Source of the DNA: Echinarachnius parma
Lineage: Eukaryota > Echinodermata > Echinoidea > Clypeasteroida > Echinarachniidae
Assembly (NCBI GenBank): GCA_037951105.1
Contig: JBAMJV010007966.1
Coordinates: 1 to 64,000, forward strand
Length of the DNA: 64,000 bases
Reading direction: 5' to 3'
The notes below the pieces were generated by a model. It was given only the letters and a program-made list of their open reading frames with translations, did not search any database and was not told where the DNA came from. Position 1 is the stretch's first letter. Every line of letters starts with the position of its first letter. The position numbers and the translations under genes were made by a program. Below are positions 12,380 to 24,700 of the stretch, piece by piece.

Positions 12380-12533
12380 ACAATAAGCAATTCGTACTAG
12401 TACAAGTCAAGAGTACATTCAGTACGTGACAGTATACAGTCAGTGCAGTGCACTTTATCTTCCGTGTTCCTGAACAAATCTCTCTCTCTCTCTCTTTTTG
12501 GCGTAATTTTCTACTTAGAAGGCAAACAAAGTG
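12380..12533 (+). other. Candidate non-coding first exon (speculative)
   Basis: A CT-rich stretch (TCTCTCTCTCTC near 12480) is followed by GGCAAACAAAGTG and then GTGAGT at 12534. This is a plausible splice donor that could pair with the acceptor just before the cathepsin B start codon. No promoter motif was identified and it is unsupported by anything else. Confidence 0.13.
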
Positions 12534-12947
12534 GTGAGTTTCTGCACGTTAAAACTTGAAGACCAATATTATTTGACTATTTGATCATGAATAATGAATC
12601 AGATCAATCTGATGGATCTCTAAATCTAGAAATAGAATCTATACTGTTGACTTTTGTTGTGAAATTGTGAGAAGTTGACGTTTTCAACTTTCACTTTACT
12701 TTCAGTTTCAACTTTCATGTTGTGTAAATATGAATATGACGCGGTACGAGCGCGAGGCTGATGACTGACTGAGACTCTGAGTTATGTATGAGTTATCTTA
12801 TTGTCAGATTGTGAGCAGTTTCCAGGATGATTGACTATATGTTTATAAAATCTATATTATAATAGGACATGTAGGAGGACGGTGTTTTTGTCGGTCGCCA
12901 AGATTTGTCCAGAATTGGCTGTTTTTAAGCCATGTATTTGCAATAAA

Positions 12948-13055
12948 TCGCGATGCAGCTTCTACCGTTGTGTAACGTGCGTGCGAAAACCAAGCCGATA
13001 GCGCGATGCAGCTTCTACCGTTATGTTACGTGCGTGCGAAAAGCAAGCCGATAGT
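12948..13055 (+). repeat. Two-copy tandem duplication of about 53 bp
   Basis: The phrase GCGATGCAGCTTCTACCGTT, followed by ACGTGCGTGCGAAAA and AGCCGATAG, appears twice in direct succession with a few substitutions. Confidence 0.7.
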
Positions 13056-13654
13056 GCGTTTTATCAACCAAAGTTATACCTCAAACATAGAACGAATTTG
13101 ACAGCATACCATTATCTTACCCTACGTACCCTTATGCACTGTACCATGGTACCATACGTGCATCTGCATGTATTGTGTACGACGAGTACGGTATTATACG
13201 GAGAGCGAAAGCCTCGCGATCGCGATGTAATATTCTAATTTTGAAGCAGAACATGACTGAAATTCATTGTGGACTTGAGCGAATATAATGTTGAATTTAG
13301 ATAGTTCTTTGGTGTACTTAAAAATAGCTGTTAAATATTCGTTGTTTACTTGCGGAATGCTTCGAGCCTTCGACTCGATTTAAACTCGCAAAATTTGAAG
13401 AAGAAAAAACAATTTCGTGAATGGCTACCATACCACAACGATGTTCATGCACTCACATTTGAAATATGTATAAAGGAAATTGTAAATGTTTACTCGAAGT
13501 GCATAATTTGTTGTACTCAAGTATAAAAAAATGTGTGTTTTTGGTAAATAATGTGAAAACAAGAAGAGCAAGGAATTAGGGTTATTGATCTACTTGCCAA
13601 CGATTTAATTAATACTCTTTATTGTTTCACCTGTGATCGCTGGCATACCTAGGG

Positions 13655-14870
13655 TTTTTACAAGTGGGGGGGGGGGGGGGGGGGTGGGGGCGTTATTTCG
13701 TCAACCAAAATTTTCCAGCTGGGTGTCGGTCAAGTATTTCGAGGGGGTGTCGGTCAAGTATTTCGAGGGGGGTGTCGGTGAAGAATTTTCTAGGGGGGTG
13801 TCGGTCAAGTATTTCGAGGGGGGTGTCGGTCAAGTATTTCGTGGGGGGTGTCGGTGAAGAATTTTCGAAGGGGGTGTCGATGAAGATTTTTTCAAGAGGG
13901 GGTACCGGTGAAGACTCTTTCGAAGAGGGTGGGGGGGGGAGGGATGTTGGTGAAGAATCTCGAAGGGGGGGGGGTGTCTGTGAAGATTTTTTTGAGAGGG
14001 GGTACCAGTGAAGATTCTTTCGGTGTCGGTGAAGAATTTGTGAGGGGAGTGGGTGTCCATGAATATTTTTTGAGGGGGGGGGGGGGGGGGGTAGTTATTT
14101 CCTCAACCAACATTTTTGAGGGGTCGGGTTGTCGGTCAAGTATTTTGAGTGGGGGTGTGGGGGTTGTCGGTGAATAATTTTCGAGGGAGAGTGTCGGTGA
14201 AGAATTTGTAAGGGGGTGGGTGTCCGTGAATATTTTTTGAACCCCCGAAACAACCCTTTTTCATCAAAGGGGGATTTGAACTATCCCCCCCCCCCCCCCC
14301 CCCGGGTGCGCATATACCTGTGAATATGAGATTGAATCAACACCGGGGAGGGGGCGGGGGGGTGTCGATGAAGAATCTTGAAGGGGGGTGTCTGTGAAGT
14401 ATTTTCGAGGGGGCTGTCAGTAAAGATTTGTCGAGAGGGTGTACCAGTGAAGATTCTTTCGAAGGGGGGGGGGGGGGGGGGGTTCCGTTAATATTTATTT
14501 TATTTTGTATTTTTTTTTTTTTGGGGGGGGGGGGGGGGGTTTATTTCGTCAAACAACATTTTTGAAGGGCCGGGTGTCGGTCAAGTGTTTCAACAGGTTC
14601 CAACGTGTAGGAGTAGATTTTGAGGGGGGGGGGGATGTCGGTGAAAATTGTTTGCGGGGAGGGGGTGTCGGTGAAGATTTTTTCGAGAGGGGGTACTGGT
14701 GAAGATTCTTTCAAAGCGGGGGGGGGGGGGGGGGGGGGTGTCCGTGAATATGTCTTTGAGGGGGGGAACCCCCAAAACAGCCCTTTTTCATTAAAGTGGG
14801 ATTTGAACCCCCCCCCCCCCCCCCCCCATCGTGTACGCATATATGCCTGTGAACATGAGATTGTATTTTT
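13655..14870 (+). repeat. G-rich minisatellite (GGGTGTCGGTGAAGATTTTT-type units) with higher-order duplication
   Basis: Dozens of 25-40 bp units of the form GGGGGTGTCGGTGAAGAATT or GGTGTCGGTCAAGTATTTCG, broken by G runs of 10-20. Two larger blocks share start and end: each opens with poly-G and 'ttatttcgtcaa' or 'ttatttcctcaacc', and closes with 'acccccaaaacag', poly-C and 'tatgcctgtgaa'-like sequence (ends near 14330 and 14850). Open frames in both strands simply read the repeat. Confidence 0.85.
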
Positions 14871-15232
14871 AATTATACACTGATTAAATCATATCATAAC
14901 CATACAAACAGAGATTCCATTAATTGACCAAATGTTTTTTACACAACAGATACAAAAAATAACGAAATATAAAAATACAACGTACAACTTTATCTTACTC
15001 AAAGATCTGGTGACGGGTAATTTGCTAGTATATATTTAAGTAACAAGCTTTATTTGCAGGCTTACAATTACAAAATAACCAGTGCACTCATTATTAAGAA
15101 ACCGAATCACGTTTTGTTTTGTTTTGTTTTGTTTTTCAAATTGAATTTAATGATTCTCATTTATTCTGATATATATTATTATATGATATTGATAAACTAA
15201 ACTTAGTTTTACTTTTACTATTTAGAAGGCCA

Positions 15233-15523
15233 CATGATCTACCATCATTTGCAAAAGTTTAAGACCACCTGGGAATTTGTGGGTACATGTATTTCAATAA
15301 TTTGGAATGCATTCTTTTGTCTCATTGAATGATTACCATAACATGTTTACTACAGTGGTCATGGAAACAATGTCAAAGTAGAGCAGTTCAAGTGTGATAC
15401 AAAGGTTATGCGTTGAAAATAAAAGTATGTCTGAAAAATAAATATGTTTAAAGTTGTTTTTTCTTTGAGTTATTGCATTTTGGAAGGGTGGTCTTAAGCT
15501 TTTGCAAATGATGGTAGATCTAT
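15233..15523. mobile_element. MITE with GATCTACCATCATTTGCAAA ends
   Basis: About 290 bp. The left end, GATCTACCATCATTTGCAAA followed by AGTTTAAGACCACC, is mirrored by GGTGGTCTTAAGCTTTTGCA and AATGATGGTAGATC on the right. No coding capacity. Confidence 0.8.
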
Positions 15524-15534
15524 ACTATAGCCAG

Positions 15535-15880
15535 GGCCAGGGCTCAACACTCGCAGTGGCCCGCTGGCCAGCAAAAATGTAAAAAGTCATATTTTGGTGG
15601 CAAGCAGATTTTAAACCCGACATTGACAAAATTTGAAAATCTTTGTTTTCTTCCATGTCATGCTTCATTTATAATGTCATGCTTCATTTATAATCACTGG
15701 TTTGATCAGGTAAGAGTGATATTTTGAATAGTAACTAACCCTAGTAAAAATGTTATTCATGAAATTAAATTTTCGGGCCAGTAAAAATGTTTCTTTCGGG
15801 CCACCAGAAAAGGGGAAGAAATCATTTTCCTGGCCCGACCGTGCCACTGACAAAAAATTAAGTGTGGAGCCCTGCTATAG
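15535..15880 (+). repeat. Dispersed GGCCC/'gcaagtaaaatt' repeat, copy 1
   Basis: It starts near 'gggctcaacactcgcagtgg' and ends near 'aagtgtggagccctgc'. The middle repeats 'cgggccagtaaaaatg'. Related copies are at 17608-17812, 44887-45150 and 59920-60175. The ends are weak inverted repeats (GGGCTCAACACT / AGTGTGGAGCCC). Confidence 0.55.
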
Positions 15881-16140
15881 CCTTTTGTATTGGGATTATT
15901 ATGAGTATGTTTTCTTGTTCTAGTGTAGAACTAGAAGGAATTTTTTAACATGAAATTTATAAGGTTTGTAAATTAACTGGTAAAATATAACGTTTAGTCA
16001 AAACACAGCAGCAAATCAATCGGCAATCAACAGGAACATAAGGTATAGTGTAGAATGCAAAGGGAGAACAGTAAGACGAGTTGACGCAATTAAGTCTGGT
16101 TGTGCACTGTTTTAATCAAGGCAAAACTGCCATATGTTAA

Positions 16141-16360
16141 CACACGCGGTACCCCGGGGTACCGTTGTACCCCGGGGTACCGCGTTGTGTAGCGCCATCT
16201 TGTGTCCACTCGAAGCACAACCGTATTGCGTTGTGTATGCAGTGCAGCGCGCGATTGTATGCACGCTATACCCTGGTACAGCCCTAAAAAATAAATAAAT
16301 AATTAAACAAAATGGCGGATATTCGTTTGGTACCCCAGGGTACCATTTATGTCATCATAT
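16141..16360 (+). repeat. GGTACC-rich palindromic dispersed repeat, copy 1
   Basis: It starts with stacked palindromes (GCGGTACCCCGGGGTACCG) and ends with TTTGGTACCCCAGGGTACCA. The same element in reverse orientation is at 37996-38310, sharing 'tagcgccatcttgtgtcca' and 'aatggcgga' phrases. Confidence 0.7.
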
Positions 16361-16803
16361 ATATACATGTAATAAAAAAAGATAGAATATGCAAATTAAC
16401 AGTCCTGAGGGAGATATGCAAATGAACTGAAGGAGAAACCAATACAACCAATCACAAAATAGCTAACCAAAATGGACCGTCCTTATTATTAAAAACAACC
16501 AATAAGAGATGGGGGTGGAGATGGAATGCAATCGGGTAATAATGATGATGGAGAAAGGTGACCAGACACAATAGAGAAGACATGTGTGGAATCCACACAG
16601 TAGAGAAAGTCAGACAGAGACAGAGTCCAGTGGTCAGATGCCAGAAGGAAACAATAGGATAGGAATAGCAGCTAGACATGAATGAAATGCAACAGATGTT
16701 GAGGATGAGAATGGGTTGGTGACATAATAGAAGAATGGAACTGAACTAAATACCAATGGTAAATAACAAGTGGCATAGTAAGTGCCAAATAATAAAAGGG
16801 GGA

Positions 16804-17229
16804 GAAAATGTACAAAATAAATCCCTATAAATTGTATTGGGATTATTATGAGTATGTTTTCTTGTTCTAGTGTAGAACTAGAAGGAATTTTTTAACATGA
16901 AACTTTTAAAACAAATTAAAGAAAGGTATACTAAAGCGTGTCCATAGCTTGCGAAGCATGACAAAATGAATGGATGCTTTATATACAAATTGCATATATA
17001 TAGAGAATCCGTAAATCCGAAAATGTACAAAATAAATCCCTATAAATTGTATTGGGATTATTATGAGTATGTTTTCTTGTTCTAGTGTAGAACTAGAAGG
17101 AATTTTTTAACATGAAACTTTTAAAACAAATTAAAGAAAGGTATACTAAAGCGTGTCCATAGCTTGCGAAGCATGACAAAATGAATGGATGCTTTATATA
17201 CAAATTGCATATATATAGAGAATCCGTTG
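16804..17229 (+). repeat. Tandem duplication, two nearly identical 215-bp units
   Basis: Units start at 16804 and 17019 with GAAAATGTACAAAATAAATC and end in ATATAGAGAATCCGT. A shorter third copy of the middle portion (ATTGGGATTATTATGAGTAT) lies at about 15888-15965. The array ends about 180 bp before the exon carrying the cathepsin B start, so it sits in the likely promoter or 5' intron. Confidence 0.85.
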
Positions 17230-17414
17230 TTTAGGAAATACAATGTGATGTCGTGGGCACGCTTTGGTAGAGAATGCTGAGTTCAATTTAAATAACAATC
17301 AAAGCTATAGTTCTCAATCTCATTGATTTGTGCAATTCTACTCAAATCAATATCACAAGTCCCAATCTTTGATTTAAAAGGCTCGATATATCATCATCTC
17401 TTTGCAGGTTCATC

Positions 17415-20400
17415 ATGAAGACACTGTTTGTTCTGGCTACTATTGTAGTCGTTGCCATGGCAGCCACTGACCTTGACATCCTTCAGGCTGAGACGGCCAT
17501 GAAGATCAACAGCATGAACACCACGTGGAAGGTAAGGCAGCTCCATCCATTTACGGATTTAGTCTTGTACTAGTCAAGTCAGAATTTAACATTTATTTTA
17601 TAAGCAATGCTAGAAATTAACCTTTTTGCCTTGTGGCCCAATTGGGCAAGTAAATTAAACTAAAAACAAGATTGTCCAATTCTAGTGGCCCAAAACAAAG
17701 AAAAACATAACAAATTCTGTATCATTTGCTTTCCCGAACGGGCCAGTAGAATTTAAGTTTAAAGCTAAATTTTTAGTGGCCCCGGGCCAGCGGGCCCATG
17801 CTAATTAAGGGACGAGAATTAGGGTCATGGAATGTAAGAGTAAGTGTCACTTGCAAGTTGGTCTACTTCAATTTTGTCTATTAGCAAAGTCTGGCTTAGG
17901 ATTAGGATTAGGGATTAGGAGAAGAGTAACAGGTTGGGATTACTATTAGGGATAGGTCTGGGGATGAGGGTCAAGTTTGGAGTTGGGGTCTTGGGGAAAT
18001 AGATGTTATATATATTTTGAACTTTTGAAGTCAAGTCAAGTCCGACCTCAATCCCTGTTTTCAACGGACTCTGATTTGGGATTGGACCAGAGGTTGAATA
18101 TGAGCCCCAGGAAGTTTGAGATGGTGCACATATATCGGGTTGGCTCGAGATCCTATGATTAACTAGGTAAGAGCTTTGAGAATGAAATGTAGTATTAAGT
18201 TTGTTTGTTTTATATATGGCTGGCATTATAAGCACATTCTATGAAGTCAAGTCTAAGCTTCTCAGCCAGGTCATGTCATAGCAGCATGTTTTCTGATGAA
18301 ATCCCTCAAAACTAATTGGGGAAACATTGGAGAGGGTATAAATCACACTTATGTAAATATGTAATTTATTTTGTCGTCAGGCCCAGGTGAATTTCCGTGG
18401 GTGGAAGCTGGATGATGTGAGAATGCTGATGGGGACGTTCAAGCACCCAAATCGCAGGTCAGTTTCTCCCGATTTAATTTTCAATTGATTTAGTACATTT
18501 TTCTTTGCTCCCTTTTCATTATTTTATATTAAATATTGTATTATACTGTACTCCTCCCAGAGAGACCCGTGTCTAAACAATCACAACAATCATTAAACTA
18601 CTCAACAGATGATTTATTGAAGCACTTATAAAATAATCCCTTTATTTTTATTGCAATTTTAGTTTCAGTTGTTCTTTTGTTGCAAATTGCTGTCAAATTG
18701 ATGGCCATTCATAAAAGAATTGAAACAAAAAATAACTCATTAATTATTGTAACCACTGTGACTGACATTATAAGTCAATCAACATTTGAGCAATTTATGG
18801 CTATTTCCATGTAGTATATTTTGAGTGAAAATTGCAGTACAATAAAGTTCATTGTTCATTCTATGAGGAACAATTTGTTTTCTGTCATTTATCCAGGTTG
18901 GCCTCTTCAGTGCTTTCCCAGAGAAACCTGTGTCTAAACAATCACAACAGTCATTAAACTACTCAACAGATGATTTATTGAAGCACTTATATTTATAAAA
19001 TAATCCCTTTATTTTTACTGCAATTTTAGTTTCAGTTGTTCTTTTGTTGCAAATTGCTGTCAAATTGATGGCCATTCATAAAAGAATTGAAACAAAAAAT
19101 AACTCATTAATTAAATGATCGAGGGATTCAAATTTATCAGGTTTCGAATTACGCAAATATTTTAGGGCTCTGTAATCTCTGTAAACGTTAAAACATTACA
19201 ATTATTGTAACCACTGTGACTGACATTATAAGTCGATCAACATTGAGCATTATGGCTATTGCCATGTAGTATATTTTGAGTGAAAATTGCAGTACAATAC
19301 AGTTCATTGTTCATTCTATGAGGAACAATTTGTTTTCTGTCATTAAATCCAGGTTGGCCTCTTCAGTGCATAAGCAATGTACTCCCAGAGAGACCTGTGT
19401 CTAAACAATCACAACAATCATTAAACTACACAACATATGATTTATTGAAGTACTTACAAAATTATCCATTTATTTTTATTGCAATTTTAGTTTCAGTTGT
19501 TCTTTTGTTGCAAATTGCTGTCAAATTGATGGCCATTTATAACAGAAATGAAACAAAAAATAACTCATTAATTAAATGATCGAGGGATTCAAATTGATTA
19601 GGTTTCGAATTACGCAGTGCATTAAATACGCTTAATGTTAGCTTTGATTACAGTGGCGGCGGAAACAAGTTTTGTTATTATCAAAGGTTCATGGATGAGA
19701 GAAGTGAAACAAACACTTGCTCTTAGATAATTAGATCAGTTGTTTTTACTGCAATGTTAGTTTCAATTCTTTTGTTGCAAGTTGCTGTCAAATTGATGGC
19801 CGTTTATAACAGAAATGAAACAAAAAATAACTCATTAGTTCAGTTGTAGTTTACATAAATTCTCTTTCCTCATTACTGTGTGCAGGTCTGCAGGACCATT
19901 CATTTTACAGGCAGGAGAATATCCAATACTTGTGACTCATGAAATGAAATCATTAAAGGGCAATGCAACTCAAGAAAAGAGTTTATACTACTTTATACAT
20001 CGTAATATTCCTGTTTCTTTATATGTAACATTACTCCGACTCAGATTTCTGCTTTGGAAGAAAAATGTGAAAACTCTATCGGCTTTACCACTATTTACGC
20101 GAACACTGGAGGCCGCCATTATTAAGTTTGTACGGACATCGGTCAATGATATGCATTAATGCACTTCAATAGCATCACTTCAAACTATTGTCTGAATACT
20201 TGTAGATGCGCATCTACTAAAGTATAAAATAATGGCGGCCTTCAGTGTTCGCGTAAATAGTGGTAAAGCCTCTAGAGTTTTCACATTTTTCTTCCAAAGC
20301 AGAAATCTGAGTCGGAGTAATGCAGGAATATTACGATGTATAAAGTAGTATAAACTCTTTTCTTGAGTTGCATTGCCTTAACACGCTTGTAATCAAATAG

Positions 20401-21697
20401 AAAAATGCATTACAATTTGCATCCCTATATCTCTCTTTTACAGACTCCCCCGTGTTGAGAACCCAAAGCGTCTTCTCGGCCTGCCAACCAACTTTGACGC
20501 TAGAGAGAACTGGCCCAACTGCCCCACCATCAAGGAGGTCAGGGACCAGGGGGCCTGTGGATCATGCTGGGTGAGTAGTAAACACAGACATACAGACAGA
20601 CAGACACACTTACAGACATATAGACAGACAGACAAATACACTCAGACAATCACAGTCACAGACAAACAAACTTTTGACGCGAGAGATAATTGGCCCAACT
20701 GCCCCACAATCAAGGAGGTCAGGGGGCATGTGGCTCATGCTGGGTGAGTAATAAACACAAACATACAGACAGACAGACAAATAAATACACTCACAGACAA
20801 ACAAATACACTCACTGACAGACAGGCTTTGACGCTAGACAGAATCGGCCCAAACTGCCCCACCATCAAGGAGGTCAGAGACCAGGGGGCCTGTGGCTCAT
20901 GCTGGGTGAGTAATCAAACACTCACAGACAGACAGATAGACAAACAGACATACATTCACACAGACAAAGACACTCACAGACAAACAATCACAGTCACAGA
21001 CAAACTGACTTTGACTTTTATCCCCCCCCCCCACTCCACTTCTTTCCCTCCTCCCCTCTCTATTAAAAATTGTGTGTCTTTTGTTGCCCCTCCCTTTCCG
21101 TCCCTTCTTCCCCCACATTGATCACCTAGCAATTATCATTTTGTCATGTTATAGTCAGTTTAGTATGTTCTGGGCTTTGTTGCTGAAAGAGATACAATCG
21201 ATTGTAAGTTACAATTTGTGCGTATTAACCAATCAGATTTGCGCATTTAGAACACATGATCTGACTTACAATTAATTGTAACTTACAATCGATTGTATCT
21301 CTTTCTACAACGGGGCCGCCCCCATCAAGTACTATGTATGCTCTAATATTCTCCCTTTATTTCTTTCTCCCACCCCATCTTGACCCCACAGGCCTTTGGC
21401 GCCGTTGAGGCCATGTCAGACAGGATCTGTATCGCCTCACAGGGCAAGGTGCAGGCTCACATCTCAGCTGAGGACTTGATGACATGCTGTGACGAGTGTG
21501 GAGATGGGTAGGTGTTTGTATGTCTGTCTTTTGGTGTGTGTGTGTGTGTGTTTGTGTTTGTCTGTGTGTCTCTCTGTGTTCTGTTGTGTGATCTGTATCA
21601 CCTCACAGGGCAATGTGCAGGCTCACATCACAGCCGAGGACTTGATGACATGCTGTGAAGAGTGTGGCGATGGGTAGGTGTTTGTATGTCTGTCTTT

Positions 21698-21744
<47 letters not shown>

Positions 21745-24700
21745 TGTATGTCTGTGTGTTTGTCTGTTTGTCTGTGTTCTATTGTGTGATCTGTATTGCC
21801 TCACAGGCTCACATCTCAGCCGAGGACTTGATGACATGCTGTGAAGAGTGTGGCAATGGGTAGGTGTTTGTACGCTTGTTTTAATGTTTGAGTGTGTGTT
21901 TTGTGGAATGGATGATGCTGCTGCTGTTGCTTATTTTCTTAGTGATGATGGTTATGTTCGTAATGATATGATGATAACTATCTTCATTATTCAACCTCCC
22001 CCTCAAATGTAATTTTAAACATATAAAAAAACTTACCAGAAATATATTTAATAAATTAAAATGAGCAAAGAAAATTGGGCTTCCCTGAATACTGAACCAG
22101 AGACCTCCAGATTCCTTGACCAGTGTTCTACCAACTAAGATATAAAGCAATTATCTAGCGCTCATTCCCCCAAACCCTTTTCAATGTCATGCTAGTCAGA
22201 AGCTATATAAACCGAACAAAAATACGAAGGATAAAATATCAATGGGAGGGATAACCGAAGTGAAGTTTTTTTTTTAAAGTAATTTCAAACATATGTCATG
22301 TGTATTTATTTCAATTTAAATAATAAATATGTTTATTTACTCCCTAAGGTGTGACGGAGGGTTCCCTTCATCAGCCTGGGAGTACTTCCAGGAAACTGGC
22401 ATCGTCACCGGGGGCCAATGGAACAGCAGCGAGGGCTGCCAGCCGTACCAGGTCATGTCATGTGACCATCATGTGGTCGGCAAGAAGCAACCATGTGGTG
22501 ATACCGTGCCGACCCCTCAGTGCGAGAGCTCGTGTGAGAAGGGATACACCATTCCATATAGCAAGGATAAACACTTTGGTAAGAAATCATATTAGATTCT
22601 AGGTCATGTGACCATCATGCTATCATGTGACCATCATGCTGTCATGTGACCATCATGCTGTCATGTGACCATCATGCTGTCATGTGACCATCATGTGGTC
22701 GGCAAGAAGCAACCATGTGGTGATAATGTGCCCACCCATTAATGCAAGACCAGGGCTACACCATTTCATGTAGCAAGGATAAACAGTATGTATGTATTTT
22801 AAATGGAAATTTAATTGCATCAACAGAAGCCCTCTCAAGTCAGATTTAAATTTCACCAGTTCAATAAACCCACTGTTAGTCATTGTAAGGGATATACTGA
22901 GCAAGACTTAATTATTTGAAGAATGTGTTATCCCAAAAAGCAGAGGGATAATAACAAAAAAGCAGTAACTAATAATTATTATATCAACTCATTCAGCCAT
23001 TAATACAAGAAGCAGAGTTAGAATACAGAGACAAACTTTACACCCTCATAGATAATGATAACCTTTATACAGGTATGACACTTAACACAATATTTTCTAT
23101 TATATTCCACATACTAAGAATCTTGCTCTACGATTGGTCAAAAGTTAATCACGTGATGAAACATAGTTGTGCCCATCATTGATGGGAGAAGAAAAGTTTG
23201 TTACACTGTGTAGATATTTTGGGTGAAAGTGCGTTGCACTCACTAGATAGTCGGTAAAAGTGCGTTGCACTGTGTAGATATTCAATTGTTCGCACGCAAG
23301 TATACATGTGCGCAGAAAGGTAGCGCGCGGCTACGCTTAATAGACAATGGTATAAGTGTCTTTGACTTTTAATCATAAATCTTGTTCATGTGCAGGATTG
23401 ACGAAATTAAAATAAAAGACTTGATCAATTGCTCAATATTCCAAACTTTTTAGCCGTTTGTGATCAAAATAATTGATGTGGAATATAAAGCAAATAATCA
23501 CCTTTTGGTTTCAGGCGATGGCAAACTATCACTTCCTCGGCGATCTGAATGTATACGCTATCTTTCCTCTGCTTCGCTTCGGAAAGATAGCTACATCCAG
23601 ATCGCCTCGGAAGTGATAGTTTGTCCCATCACCTTCACCAACGGTAATTATTTGCTTATTAAATCCTAAATATGATATTTTCTCTATCATTTAGCCTCTA
23701 AGGTTGGCAGTCTGAGCCAGGATGTACAGGCAATCATGACAGAGATTATGACCAACGGACCGGTGGAGGCAGACTTCACCGTCTACCAGGACTTCATCAC
23801 ATACAAGTCTGGTGAGCAGAGGAGAAGGAGGAGAAGGAGTGGGAGGGGGGAGGGGGAGGATGGGAGGGAGGAGGGAGGGAGGATGTTAAAGCTATCATGA
23901 CTGAGATCATGACCAACGGACCGGTGGAGGCAGACTTCACTGTGTACCAGGACTTCATCACATACAAGTCTCGTGAGTAGAGGAGGAGAAGGAGGGAGGA
24001 GGGAGGAGGGGGAGGGAGGGGGAGGAGGAGGGAGGTAGGATGTTGAGATCATGACCAATGGACCCGTGGAGGCAGACTTCACGGTCTACCAGGAGAAGGA
24101 TGGAATTGGAGGAGGTGGGATGGAGGGAGGTTATCACTCTTGTTTGCCTATGAGATTTAAATATTTTAACTATAAATGCTGAGATTCTTTTATAGACATT
24201 GAATGAAATGTAATTAATTTGTTTCTTCTCCATCTCCCTAGGTGTGTACCAACATGAGACTGGTCCAGCCCTGGGTGGCCATGCCATCAGGATCCTGGGC
24301 TGGGGCGTGGAGAGTGGAACCGAGTATTGGCTGGTTGCCAACTCATGGAACCCAGACTGGGGCGATAACGGTATGTATGGCAGAGTATTGTCACTTTGCA
24401 CATATTGATCCGGGGGGGGGGGGGGGGGGGGCACTCATGTATGTGCCGCTTCCAAGACCCCCCATTTTCACACCCGATTGCCGCTCTCAAGATACCCGAT
24501 TTTCAAAAGTTGCCGCTCCATAGACCCCCGGAATTACTTGGCTAGGTAGTTGAGTAGCGCCAAGTCCATTATTCTTCTTCTAGTCCGCTCCTTGACCACC
24601 ATTTGAGGGTTTCCGTATGTCTTCAGTAGCTCCAAGTTCATGTATTTTGCCCGTATTTTGTAGTTTTAGTCTGCTCCTTAGACACCTTTATTCCCGTTTT

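Noticed and set aside
13633-14883. Gly/Val-rich and Pro/His-rich open frames on both strands
   Set aside because: They only translate the G-rich minisatellite; frames change with repeat register.
20690-21121. 143-codon frame resembling part of cathepsin B
   Set aside because: It strings together frame-shifted exon 3 copies and CAGA microsatellite, not an independent gene.
21489-21863. Cys/Val-rich and Thr/His-rich frames
   Set aside because: They come from TG/CA microsatellite next to exon 4 copies.
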